A stretch of 64,000 nt of DNA from Clostridiales bacterium (GTDB taxonomy: Bacteria; Bacillota; Clostridia; Lachnospirales; Lachnospiraceae): the NCBI GenBank assembly GCA_003343625.1, contig QAKV01000041.1, positions 1 to 64,000 on the forward strand. Direction: 5' to 3'. Both the position numbers and the translations under genes were made by a program. The notes beneath the pieces are model-generated. The model was not told the DNA's origin. It worked only from the letters and a program-made list of their open reading frames with translations, and did not search any database. Positions 25,782-33,169 of this stretch are shown in pieces (the first letter of the stretch is position 1; every line of letters starts with the position of its first letter).

Positions 25782-26738
25782 ATGCGGAAACTAGTGAAAA
25801 AACTCGAACGGGTAAAAACGAAACTGAATACATTCCGAAAGGATTTCTGGAAAAAGAGAGTCTTGTGGCTGATGATCTCTCCTACCCTTCTGTTTTTCAT
25901 TGTATTTGCCTATATTCCCATGCCGGGAGCGTACATCGCATTTGTGGATTACAATATCAGCAAAGGAATTTTCGGAAGCAATTTCGTAGGGCTCAAAAAC
26001 TTCGAGTTTTTGAGCCGGACAGGGGATTTGTGGAGAATTACGAAAAATACTCTGCTCTATAATTTGGCATTTATGCTGACAGGAATTTTGTTTGAAGTAG
26101 GGCTCGCTGTTATGATATCGGAGCTCAAGGCCAGATGGTTTAAAAGGATTTCCCAATCCGTCATTTTGCTGCCTCATTTCATTTCGATGGTAATTGTCGG
26201 TTTTTTCGCCTATAACCTGTTTAACTATAACTATGGATTTTTCAATACCATACTGACGAATCTGGGGTTTGCAAAACACGAGTTCTATTCCGACCAGGGG
26301 ATCTGGAAATATATCATCGTGGCGTTCAATACGTGGTCAAGCACCGGTTATGGGATGATCGTTTATCTTGCGGCAATTACGGGGATCGATACGGAAATAT
26401 ACGAGGCGGCTGCACTGGACGGCGTTTCGCCCTGGCAGAGGATCCGATATCTGACGCTCCCTCTGCTTAAACCGACTATCGTGATGCTGTTTTTGTTCGG
26501 ACTCGGTGGGATCCTAAACGGTTCCTTTGATCTGTTCTACAACCTAATCGGAAATAATTCTGTGCTGTTTCCGCAAACGGATATTATCGATACTTACGTA
26601 TTTCGTGCCCTGGTCGGACAGTTTAACCTTCCCCTTAGCGGCGCGGCGGGCTTTTATCAGTCCGTATTCGGACTTATCTTTGTGCTCACTGTGAATGCGG
26701 TGGTGAAAAAACTGGAACCGGACTACGCGTTATTTTAA
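25782..26738 (+). CDS. Sugar ABC transporter permease, LplB type
   Basis: The 318-residue protein has six predicted membrane helices and the 'EAAALDGVSPWQRIRYLTLPLL' EAA loop that contacts the ATPase. 'SPTLLFFIVFAYIPMPGAYIAFVDYN' is typical of LplB-like permeases of the CUT1 family that import oligosaccharides. The ATG at 25782 sits directly against GGAGG, so initiation may instead occur at GTG 25794, 12 bp from it. No ATP-binding gene is present in the operon, which is normal for CUT1 importers that share an MsmX-like ATPase encoded elsewhere. Confidence 0.88.
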   Translation: MRKLVKKLERVKTKLNTFRKDFWKKRVLWLMISPTLLFFIVFAYIPMPGAYIAFVDYNISKGIFGSNFVGLKNFEFLSRTGDLWRITKNTLLYNLAFMLTGILFEVGLAVMISELKARWFKRISQSVILLPHFISMVIVGFFAYNLFNYNYGFFNTILTNLGFAKHEFYSDQGIWKYIIVAFNTWSSTGYGMIVYLAAITGIDTEIYEAAALDGVSPWQRIRYLTLPLLKPTIVMLFLFGLGGILNGSFDLFYNLIGNNSVLFPQTDIIDTYVFRALVGQFNLPLSGAAGFYQSVFGLIFVLTVNAVVKKLEPDYALF

Positions 26739-26748
26739 GGAGAGCGGT

Positions 26749-27654
26749 ATGAGCGATAGACCAAAAAGAGAAAAATCAGTGAAGCAGGAAGAAAAGCGGA
26801 TGCGGATACTGTTTACAATATGTGTGACGATCTTTGCGTTGCTTTGCCTGTTCCCGTTTTTATTGATGATCTCGTCCTCTTTTATGAATGAAAAAGAGAT
26901 TCTGTCGGAAGGATATAAGCTGTTCCCGAAGGAATTCAGCCTGAGCGCATATGAATTTTTGTTGAAAAATCCGACGAATTTGCTGAACGCTTATAAAGTG
27001 ACTATTTTAATCACCATAATTGGAACTCTTTTGGGGTTGTTTTTTATGTCCATGTCCGGTTATGTGCTGAGTCGCCAGGATTTTAAACAGAGAAATGCGA
27101 TCTCGTTTTTCATCTATTTTACGACTCTGTTCAGCGGAGGATTGGTTCCCTCTTATATTTTGATGGTGAATGGACTGAAACTCAAAGACAGCCTGTGGTC
27201 CCTGATCCTGCCGGGAGTGATGTCCGCATGGTCTATTTTCCTGATGAGAAATTTCATGAAATCCATTCCGGATTCGCTGTATGAATCCGCAGCTATAGAT
27301 GGGGCCGGAGACTTCCGCATATACTGGCAGATTTTTTTGCCCCTCGCCAAACCGTCACTGGCAACCATCGGCCTTTTTTTGGCATTGGGATATTGGAATG
27401 AGTGGCATAATGCCATGCTGTATATCCAGACGTCGGAAAAATATCCTCTTCAGTATTTCCTTCAGAGGATGGTGACACAGGCAGATGTACAATTATTGAT
27501 TCGCAAAGGTCTGACGATCAGTACGGCAGATCTGCCTTCCGAGTCCATCAAAATGGCGACGGCAGTCATCGCCACTGGGCCTATCGTTTTGGCCTATCCG
27601 TTTGTGCAGAAGTATTTCGTCAGCGGCCTTACGGTGGGATCGGTAAAAGGATGA
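26749..27654 (+). CDS. Sugar ABC transporter permease, YtcP type
   Basis: The 301-residue protein has six predicted helices and the EAA motif 'ESAAIDGAGDFRIYWQIFLPLAKP'. It is the second membrane subunit, partner of the gene just upstream (10-bp gap, AGGAGAGCGG site). LplB/YtcP pairs with a DUF3502-type binding protein usually bring in plant or host oligosaccharides. Confidence 0.88.
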   Translation: MSDRPKREKSVKQEEKRMRILFTICVTIFALLCLFPFLLMISSSFMNEKEILSEGYKLFPKEFSLSAYEFLLKNPTNLLNAYKVTILITIIGTLLGLFFMSMSGYVLSRQDFKQRNAISFFIYFTTLFSGGLVPSYILMVNGLKLKDSLWSLILPGVMSAWSIFLMRNFMKSIPDSLYESAAIDGAGDFRIYWQIFLPLAKPSLATIGLFLALGYWNEWHNAMLYIQTSEKYPLQYFLQRMVTQADVQLLIRKGLTISTADLPSESIKMATAVIATGPIVLAYPFVQKYFVSGLTVGSVKG

Positions 27655-27718
27655 GGAATCCGCAGTTCCCTGGGGAGGGAGACTGTTGATCAATAAAATT
27701 TTACGACAGGAGGTTACT

Positions 27719-29284
27719 ATGAAGAAGAGAAGAAGAATGCTCGCGTTGTTGCTGTCGGCGGCCATGACGGCCGGGTTGCTTTCCGGATGCGGACAGAGCG
27801 GCGGGGAGAGCGTGGCGGAGAGCCAGGCCGGGAATACGTCTGAAACACAAACCGTTGACACTTCGGAAACGGTGAACCTGTCCCTTTATCTTTATGGCAG
27901 CGAAGGGGTGGCGAACCAGGAGATTCTGGATGAGCTGAACAAAAAGTTGCTGGAAACGGTTAACGCAACGCTGGAAATCAAATATATTGACTGGGGAGAT
28001 GTCTCCACAAAATATCCGCTGCTGTGGGCATCCGGAGAAGAATTCGACATGGCTTACGCGGCCAGCTCCACTCCGGTTCCTTATGCGACGCTGGCAAAGC
28101 AGGGCGCGATCGTGGATATCACAGACATGCTGGATACGTATGCGCCTAAACTCAAAGAAGCGTTGCCGGAATACAGATGGGAAGGAATGAAGGTAGACGG
28201 AAGAATCTATGGCGTTTCGGACAATTACTCCGAATTTACGCCCTACGGATTCATATATCGGAGAGATCTGCTCGAAAAATATGGTATGTCGGGGATCAAT
28301 TCGATAGATGATATGGATGCCTATATGGAAGCGGCGTTGGAAGACGGCTGGATTCCGCTGAACGGCGGAGTCGATCTGGCGATGGATCTGTACATGATGC
28401 TGGTGGATACGACGCCGGGATGGATCAGAGAATGCCCGGGAATCCAGAGCGGAGAACCATTTCTTTGTTCTAAGAGCGTGGATGAGCCCACGGAGATCTT
28501 TCATCCGGCCTTTACGCAGGAGTACGAAGATTTCGTGGTGAGGATGCGCGAATGGGCGGACAAGGGATACTGGAGCAAAGACGTGCTCTCCAATACGCAG
28601 GACGACAAGGAGAATTGCTACAACGGCCTGAGCGCAAGCTTTATCACCCATATGTCCGACTGGACGGGAAACTATGGTACACAGCAGCAAAAGCTGCCCG
28701 GGGTTGAAACGGATTTCTGGTGCTTCGCGCTGGATAACGGGAAAATTACCAGAAGTGCGCCTTCTTCCTGCGCGACGGTCATCAATGCGAAATCGAAATA
28801 TCCGGAAAGATGTCTGATGGTAATTGAACAGCTGATGACCAACGAGGAGTGCTACAGACTGCTTCAATACGGGATTGAAGGAAGGCAATACGAGATTGTG
28901 GATGGTATGATCGTGGAACCGGAAGGTTATGATGAAGAAAAGGATTCCGGCGGATTTGCAGCCTGGGGGTTCCGGACGGATGAGATGAATATCCCTTCGG
29001 CCTCTGAGGATCCCAGAAGATATATCCTGAATGAGGAATGGAAAGAAGTGGCGATCGACGATATTTACGCTGGATTTAACTTCGATTCTTCGAATGTGAC
29101 TGCTGAACTGGCGGCTATATCCAATGTGAACGCCCAACTCGGAACGCAGCTTTTGCTGGGGAAAACGACCCAGGATCCCATAGAGGCTGTGGAAGAATAC
29201 AGAAAGCAGCTGACGGATGCGGGAATTGAAAAAGTAATCCAGGAAGTGAAAGAACAGTATGAAGCGTTTTTGAACGAAAATTGA
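27719..29284 (+). CDS. Extracellular solute-binding lipoprotein of the sugar importer
   Basis: The protein has about 521 residues. The signal peptide ends in the lipobox 'LLSGC', giving a lipid-anchored Cys near residue 23, followed by a Ser/Gly/Glu-rich linker and a family 1-type binding fold. The last 70 residues ('GFNFDSSNVTAELAAISNVNAQLGTQLLLGKTTQDPIEAVEEYRKQL', in part) match the DUF3502 domain of LplA-type proteins. The start is ATG 27719 with ACAGGAGG; the in-frame ATG at 27686 is too far from any site. It is last in the operon and is followed by a GC-rich hairpin. Confidence 0.87.
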   Translation: MKKRRRMLALLLSAAMTAGLLSGCGQSGGESVAESQAGNTSETQTVDTSETVNLSLYLYGSEGVANQEILDELNKKLLETVNATLEIKYIDWGDVSTKYPLLWASGEEFDMAYAASSTPVPYATLAKQGAIVDITDMLDTYAPKLKEALPEYRWEGMKVDGRIYGVSDNYSEFTPYGFIYRRDLLEKYGMSGINSIDDMDAYMEAALEDGWIPLNGGVDLAMDLYMMLVDTTPGWIRECPGIQSGEPFLCSKSVDEPTEIFHPAFTQEYEDFVVRMREWADKGYWSKDVLSNTQDDKENCYNGLSASFITHMSDWTGNYGTQQQKLPGVETDFWCFALDNGKITRSAPSSCATVINAKSKYPERCLMVIEQLMTNEECYRLLQYGIEGRQYEIVDGMIVEPEGYDEEKDSGGFAAWGFRTDEMNIPSASEDPRRYILNEEWKEVAIDDIYAGFNFDSSNVTAELAAISNVNAQLGTQLLLGKTTQDPIEAVEEYRKQLTDAGIEKVIQEVKEQYEAFLNEN

Positions 29285-29301
29285 ACGAAAGAAAAAGAGA
29301 G

Positions 29302-29331
29302 GGCCGGGGAATTTTCCGTTTTTCCCCGGCC
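29302..29331 (+). terminator. Hairpin closing the sugar importer operon
   Basis: GGCCGGGGAA (29302-29311) pairs perfectly with TTCCCCGGCC (29322-29331). The downstream T content is low (TTCGCACATTT), so termination strength is uncertain, but the position 18 bp after the solute-binding protein stop is right for an operon end. Confidence 0.55.
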
Positions 29332-29385
29332 TTCGCACATTTAAGACGCCTCTTTTCGGATCGTATGATTTTATCGTCCGCGCTG

Positions 29386-29412
29386 TTGTCAAAGAGCATA
29401 AACTGTGATAAT
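29386..29412 (+). promoter_or_regulatory. Candidate promoter of hflX
   Basis: TTGTCA (29386-29391) and GATAAT (29407-29412) with an upstream TG give an extended -10. The spacer of 15 bp is short, so this is a weaker call than the other promoters listed. Confidence 0.35.
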
Positions 29413-29450
29413 GTTGTCGTGATAAAGGATGCTGGAAAAGGAAAGGGACG

Positions 29451-30770
29451 ATGCGCATGCAGAAAGTCATTCTGGTCGGCGGAAATCTGAGTTCGGATTC
29501 GGAATTCGACCGTTCCATGGAGGAATTGGAAAATCTGGCAAAGGCATGTGAGCTGGAAGTGGCGGCGCGGACCGTGCAGAACATCTCGGCGGTCAACACC
29601 GCTTTTTATATCGGCAGCGGAAAGGTGGAGGAAGTCCGAAGGATGGCGGAAATGCTGGAGGCGCAGCTGATCATTTTCAACGACTCGCTCACGCCCACTC
29701 AGCAGAGAAACCTGCAGAAGGCGCTGGATGTGCCGGTTTGGGATCGGACGGGCCTGATTCTGGAGATCTTCAGCAGGCGCGCGAGAACGAGGGAAGCGCG
29801 GCTGCAGGTGGAGAGTGCCCGCCTGCAGTATATGCTGCCCAGACTAGTGGGGATGCGGGAGGCGTTATCCCGACAGGGAGGAGGCGCCGGCGCGGGCGGC
29901 GGATTCGGCGCGGGCGGAGGGTTCTCCAATCGCGGCGCCGGCGAGACGAAACTGGAGCTGGATCGCAGGAAAATCGAAAAGCGGCTCAGCGAGCTGCGGC
30001 GTGAACTGGATATCGTGGAGAAGGATCGCCGCACCCAGAGAAAAAAGCGTGAGGGGAGCGAACTGCCCTCCGTGGCGCTGGTCGGCTATACCAACGCAGG
30101 AAAGTCCACGCTGCTCAACGCCCTGCTTAAGCGCTGCGACAGCCCGCAGGAAAAGCAGGTGATGGAAAAGGATATGCTCTTCGCCACTCTGGATACCACG
30201 GTGCGCCGGATTTCCCCGGGGGATAATCGGGATTTCCTCCTCTCGGATACGGTGGGTTTCATCGATAAGCTTCCCCATTCTCTGATCAAAGCCTTTCGTT
30301 CCACTCTGGAGGAGGCCTGCAGCGCAGATCTTCTGTTGCTGGTGGCGGATGTTTCCGACGGGTATTGCAGAGAACAGATGAAAGTGGCGCAGGAGACGTT
30401 GCGGGAGTTGGACGCGGAAAAGATTCCCTGTATTTATGTGATGAATAAGGCGGATCGGACGACGGAACCGGATCAGCTCCCGAAGCGGATCGGAGACAGG
30501 ATCTATCTGTCCGCCAAAGCGGGGATCGGTCTGGAAGAGCTGCTGGATATGATTCGGGAAAAGCTGTTTTCCGACTATGTGGAATGCGAGATGGAGATCC
30601 CGTACACGGATGGCTCAAGTGCGGCCTGGCTTCGGGAAAACGCGCTGGTGTATAGAACCGAATACCGGGAGGATGGCCTGTGGATGCGGTTATCCTGTAA
30701 AAAGAGCGACGCGGGCAGATTCGCCGGATATGTGATCCCGGATTTGGCGCGGGGAGGACGAAACGAATGA
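29451..30770 (+). CDS. hflX: Ribosome-associated GTPase HflX
   Basis: The 439-residue protein has an N-terminal HflX domain with 'NDSLTPTQQRNLQKALDVPVWDRTGLILEIF', a Gly-rich linker ('GGGAGAGGGFGAGGGF', about 143-158) before 'GAGETKLELDRR', and a C-terminal G domain with 'VGYTNAGKSTLLNAL' (G1), 'DTVGFI' (G3) and 'NKAD' (G4). HflX binds 50S subunits and rescues stalled or hibernating ribosomes under stress. Translation of the next gene is coupled through an ATGA overlap. Confidence 0.95.
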   Translation: MRMQKVILVGGNLSSDSEFDRSMEELENLAKACELEVAARTVQNISAVNTAFYIGSGKVEEVRRMAEMLEAQLIIFNDSLTPTQQRNLQKALDVPVWDRTGLILEIFSRRARTREARLQVESARLQYMLPRLVGMREALSRQGGGAGAGGGFGAGGGFSNRGAGETKLELDRRKIEKRLSELRRELDIVEKDRRTQRKKREGSELPSVALVGYTNAGKSTLLNALLKRCDSPQEKQVMEKDMLFATLDTTVRRISPGDNRDFLLSDTVGFIDKLPHSLIKAFRSTLEEACSADLLLLVADVSDGYCREQMKVAQETLRELDAEKIPCIYVMNKADRTTEPDQLPKRIGDRIYLSAKAGIGLEELLDMIREKLFSDYVECEMEIPYTDGSSAAWLRENALVYRTEYREDGLWMRLSCKKSDAGRFAGYVIPDLARGGRNE

Positions 30771-30997
30771 GGGAAATGGAATTCAAGATGGAGCGTCCGG
30801 GCCTCTTAAAGAAAGGGGATCGCGTGACGGTTACGGAAGGGGTATTGCCCAGCAACTATTATTATACCATCGATCCTTCCCTGGCCATGTCAGGGAATTA
30901 TCCTTTCCGGGAACGGCTGATGGCCCGGGAAGGCGAGGTGACGGCGGTGGAGGAAAACGAGAGGGGATTCTATGTGACCGTCCGATTCGGGGAATGA
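30767..30997 (+). CDS. Uncharacterised 76-residue protein coupled to hflX
   Basis: The start ATG overlaps the hflX stop (ATGA, 30767-30770), so it is translated from the same mRNA. The protein reads as a small beta-rich domain ('LLKKGDRVTVTEGVLPSNYYYTIDPSLAMSGNYPFRERLMAREGEVTAVEENERGFYVTVRFG'), with a KGD turn and a short SH3-like or S1-like pattern. No family was recognised. Similar small proteins after hflX may help it act on the ribosome, but this is not known. Confidence 0.65.
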   Translation: MREMEFKMERPGLLKKGDRVTVTEGVLPSNYYYTIDPSLAMSGNYPFRERLMAREGEVTAVEENERGFYVTVRFGE

Positions 30998-31005
30998 TGT
31001 TTCCG

Positions 31006-31034
31006 GTGACAGCGCCCGGAAAGAGTGCTATACT
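31006..31034 (+). promoter_or_regulatory. Promoter of ridA-aroK
   Basis: GTGACA (31006-31011) and TATACT (31029-31034) with a 17-bp spacer form a near-consensus sigma-A promoter just after the small coupled gene, giving the ridA unit its own start about 60 bp upstream of its AAGGAGG site. Confidence 0.6.
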
Positions 31035-31096
31035 GAATGAGAAATTCCGGCGGGAATTGGCTTAACGCAAAGAGAAAGAAGGAGGCAGCAGGAAAC

Positions 31097-31501
31097 ATGA
31101 AGAAAATTTCTACAGATCAGGCGCCGGCAGCGATCGGGCCTTATTCTCAGGCGATTGCAGCGGGCGGATTTTTGTTCGCATCCGGGCAGATCCCGATCAA
31201 TCCGGCCAGCGGGGCCGTGGAGGCGGAAGGGATCGAAGCGCAGGCGGAGCAGGTGATGAAGAATATCGGCGCGGTTCTTTCGGCGGCAGGGACCGATTAC
31301 GATTCCGTGGTCAAAACCACCTGTTTTCTGGCGGATATGGCGGATTTCGGGGCATTTAACGAAGTGTATGCGAAGTATTTTTCCCAGAAGCCGGCCAGAA
31401 GCTGTGTGGCTGTCAAACAGCTTCCCAAGGACGTCCTGTGCGAGGTGGAAGTGATCGCCTGTGTGGGAGAGGGCGCGGACTGCTCCTGCAGTCGGGAATG
31501 A
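31097..31501 (+). CDS. ridA: RidA-family reactive intermediate deaminase
   Basis: This 134-residue protein is a RidA/YjgF member. 'GPYSQAIAAGGFLFASGQIPINP' and 'VKTTCFLADMADFGAFNEVYAKYF' are family hallmarks, and the Arg of 'KPARSCVAVKQLP' is the carboxylate-binding residue. It hydrolyses enamine/imine intermediates from PLP enzymes, protecting isoleucine and other biosynthesis. The tail after 'IACV' is about eight residues longer than usual. ATG 31097 is preceded by AAGGAGG, and the 3' end overlaps the shikimate kinase start (ATGA). Confidence 0.93.
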   Translation: MKKISTDQAPAAIGPYSQAIAAGGFLFASGQIPINPASGAVEAEGIEAQAEQVMKNIGAVLSAAGTDYDSVVKTTCFLADMADFGAFNEVYAKYFSQKPARSCVAVKQLPKDVLCEVEVIACVGEGADCSCSRE

Positions 31502-31995
31502 AGAATATCGTCCTGATCGGGATGCCGGGCGCGGGCAAGAGCACGGTCGGCGTGGTTTTGGCAAAACACGAAGGCCTCGGATTCCTGGATTCGGATCTCG
31601 TGATTCAGGAAAAGACGGGGCTTCTTTTGCATGAAATCATTTCCAGGGAAGGGGATGACGGATTCCGCCGGGTGGAGAATCGGATTAACGCATCGATTCA
31701 GGTCAGGCATACAGTCATCGCCACCGGCGGGAGCGTGATTTACGGCAGGGAGGCCATGCAGCATCTGCGCCGCATCGGCACGGTCGTATATCTGAAGCTG
31801 TCCTGCGCATCCATCGCCGAAAGGCTCGGGGATTTGAAGGAGAGAGGGGTCACTCTGAGGGAGGGGCAGACTTTACAGCAGCTCTATGACGAAAGGGTTC
31901 CGCTCTACGAAAGATATGCCGACATCACTGTGGACTGTGAGGAAAAGAGCATCCGCGAGATCGTGGCGGAGATTTCGGCGAGACTCCCCCAATGA
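31498..31995 (+). CDS. aroK: Shikimate kinase
   Basis: The 165-residue protein has the Walker A 'GMPGAGKST', the shikimate-binding Asp of 'FLDSD', the Arg of 'GFRRVE' and the Gly-rich 'ATGGSVIY' loop, where most homologues have a third Gly instead of Ser. The LID ('RGVTLREGQTLQQLYDERVPLYER') carries the Arg residues that contact ATP. It phosphorylates shikimate in the aromatic pathway. It overlaps ridA by four bases and has no other aro genes nearby. Confidence 0.88.
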   Translation: MKNIVLIGMPGAGKSTVGVVLAKHEGLGFLDSDLVIQEKTGLLLHEIISREGDDGFRRVENRINASIQVRHTVIATGGSVIYGREAMQHLRRIGTVVYLKLSCASIAERLGDLKERGVTLREGQTLQQLYDERVPLYERYADITVDCEEKSIREIVAEISARLPQ

Positions 31996-32029
31996 CGGAT
32001 AATGATAGAAAGAAACGGAAAGACAGAAG

Positions 32030-32953
32030 ATGAAACGGAATAGAAAAGCCATTCAATCCAGCCTGATGCTGTTTTTGGCCGCTTCCATCTGGGGAGCTGC
32101 TTTCGTGGCGCAGAGCGTGGGAATGGATTATATGGGCCCTGCCACTTTCAATGCTGCCCGCTTTCTGATCGGCGGAGCTGTATTGCTTCCGGTCGTTTGG
32201 TATCGAAGGAAGCGGGAAACTGCAGAAGGGAGAGAAAGGCGAGGCGCCCGAAAGGATCGCAGGCTTCTGCTCACAGGAGGAATCTGCTGCGGAATCGCTC
32301 TGTGCGGCGCGAGCCTTCTGCAACAGATCGGCATCCAGTACACGCCGGTGGGCAAAGCGGGTTTTTTGACCACTCTCTATATCGTGATCGTGCCGTTGAT
32401 GGGCACTTTTCTGGGGAAAAGAGCGGGAACGAAGGTCTGGATCGCTGCGGGGATCGCCCTGGCGGGGATGTATCTGCTCTGTATGGCCGGCGGGACGTCA
32501 GCCGTTGCGGCCGTCGGCACGGGGGACGCTTTCATGCTGGGATGCGCTATCCTGTTCTCGGTCCATATCCTGGTGGTGGACTATTTTTCCCCCAGGACGG
32601 ACGGAGTGGCGCTTTCGTGCATCCAGTTTTTCACCAGCGGAGCGATCTGCGCAGTTCTGGCCATGATGGCCGAGACGCCCAGCCTCTCCGCCCTGATCGA
32701 GGGCGCGGTTCCGGTATTGTATGCCGGCGTCCTTTCCTGCGGCGTGGCCTATACGTTACAGGTAGTCGGTCAAAAAAATCTGGATCCCTCCGCAGCCTCC
32801 CTGATTCTGAGCCTGGAATCGGCGGTTTCCGTGCTGGCGGGCTGGGTGATTTTAGGACAGAAACTGAGCGGTCGGGAGCTGGCGGGCTGTGCGCTGGTTT
32901 TCATGGCAGTGATCCTGGTGCAGCTTCCGGTTTCTGCGGCAAAATCGTTGTAA
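32030..32953 (+). CDS. DMT-superfamily (EamA) permease
   Basis: The 307-residue protein has about ten hydrophobic segments arranged as two EamA repeats ('AASIWGAAFVAQSVGM' in the first half, 'DPSAASLILSLESAVSVLAGWVILGQKLSGRELAGCALVF' in the second). Members export or import amino acids, nucleotides or other metabolites. The substrate is unknown. It follows aroK by 34 bp and probably shares its transcript. The N-terminus has a Lys/Arg-rich stretch before the first helix. Confidence 0.88.
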   Translation: MKRNRKAIQSSLMLFLAASIWGAAFVAQSVGMDYMGPATFNAARFLIGGAVLLPVVWYRRKRETAEGRERRGARKDRRLLLTGGICCGIALCGASLLQQIGIQYTPVGKAGFLTTLYIVIVPLMGTFLGKRAGTKVWIAAGIALAGMYLLCMAGGTSAVAAVGTGDAFMLGCAILFSVHILVVDYFSPRTDGVALSCIQFFTSGAICAVLAMMAETPSLSALIEGAVPVLYAGVLSCGVAYTLQVVGQKNLDPSAASLILSLESAVSVLAGWVILGQKLSGRELAGCALVFMAVILVQLPVSAAKSL

Positions 32954-33127
32954 AAACGGCCTTTTTGTGGTAAACTAAAAAAGGCTCTGTCGGGCTACTG
33001 ATCGTTCTGTTCGCGGTGATCGTGGCGGTGGCGGCATCCGTGACGGCTGCGGTGACAGCGGAAACGGACCGGGAAGAATTTTGAAAAAGAACGGTTTGAT
33101 AGAGAAGAGCTATCAGGCCGTTTTTTC
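32948..33127 (+). other. Short transcription unit with possible small membrane peptide
   Basis: TTGTAA (32948-32953) and TAAACT (32971-32976), 17 bp apart, form a possible promoter. About 100 bp later, AACGG-TTTGATAG pairs with CTATC-AGG-CCGTT (33090-33102, 33110-33122) and is followed by six T (a terminator). Between them an open frame ending at 33084 reads LLIVLFAVIVAVAASVTAAV then TAETDREEF, a single membrane helix with an acidic tail, but I see no ATG or ribosome site. It could be a small RNA, a degraded gene or an attenuator for the M20 gene at 33170. Confidence 0.35.
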
Positions 33128-33169
33128 ATACGACAGGAAATCGTTTTAAAATCCAGGAGGAATCAGAGA

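Noticed and set aside
27701..29599. A 632-codon minus-strand frame across the solute-binding protein and the hflX start
   Set aside because: It covers a real lipoprotein gene and part of hflX, and its product is rich in Arg, His and Phe with no recognisable domain.
33095..33122. Terminator at the end of the short unit read as a riboswitch for the M20 gene
   Set aside because: There is only one stem and no aptamer-like conserved core, so a riboswitch call is not supported.
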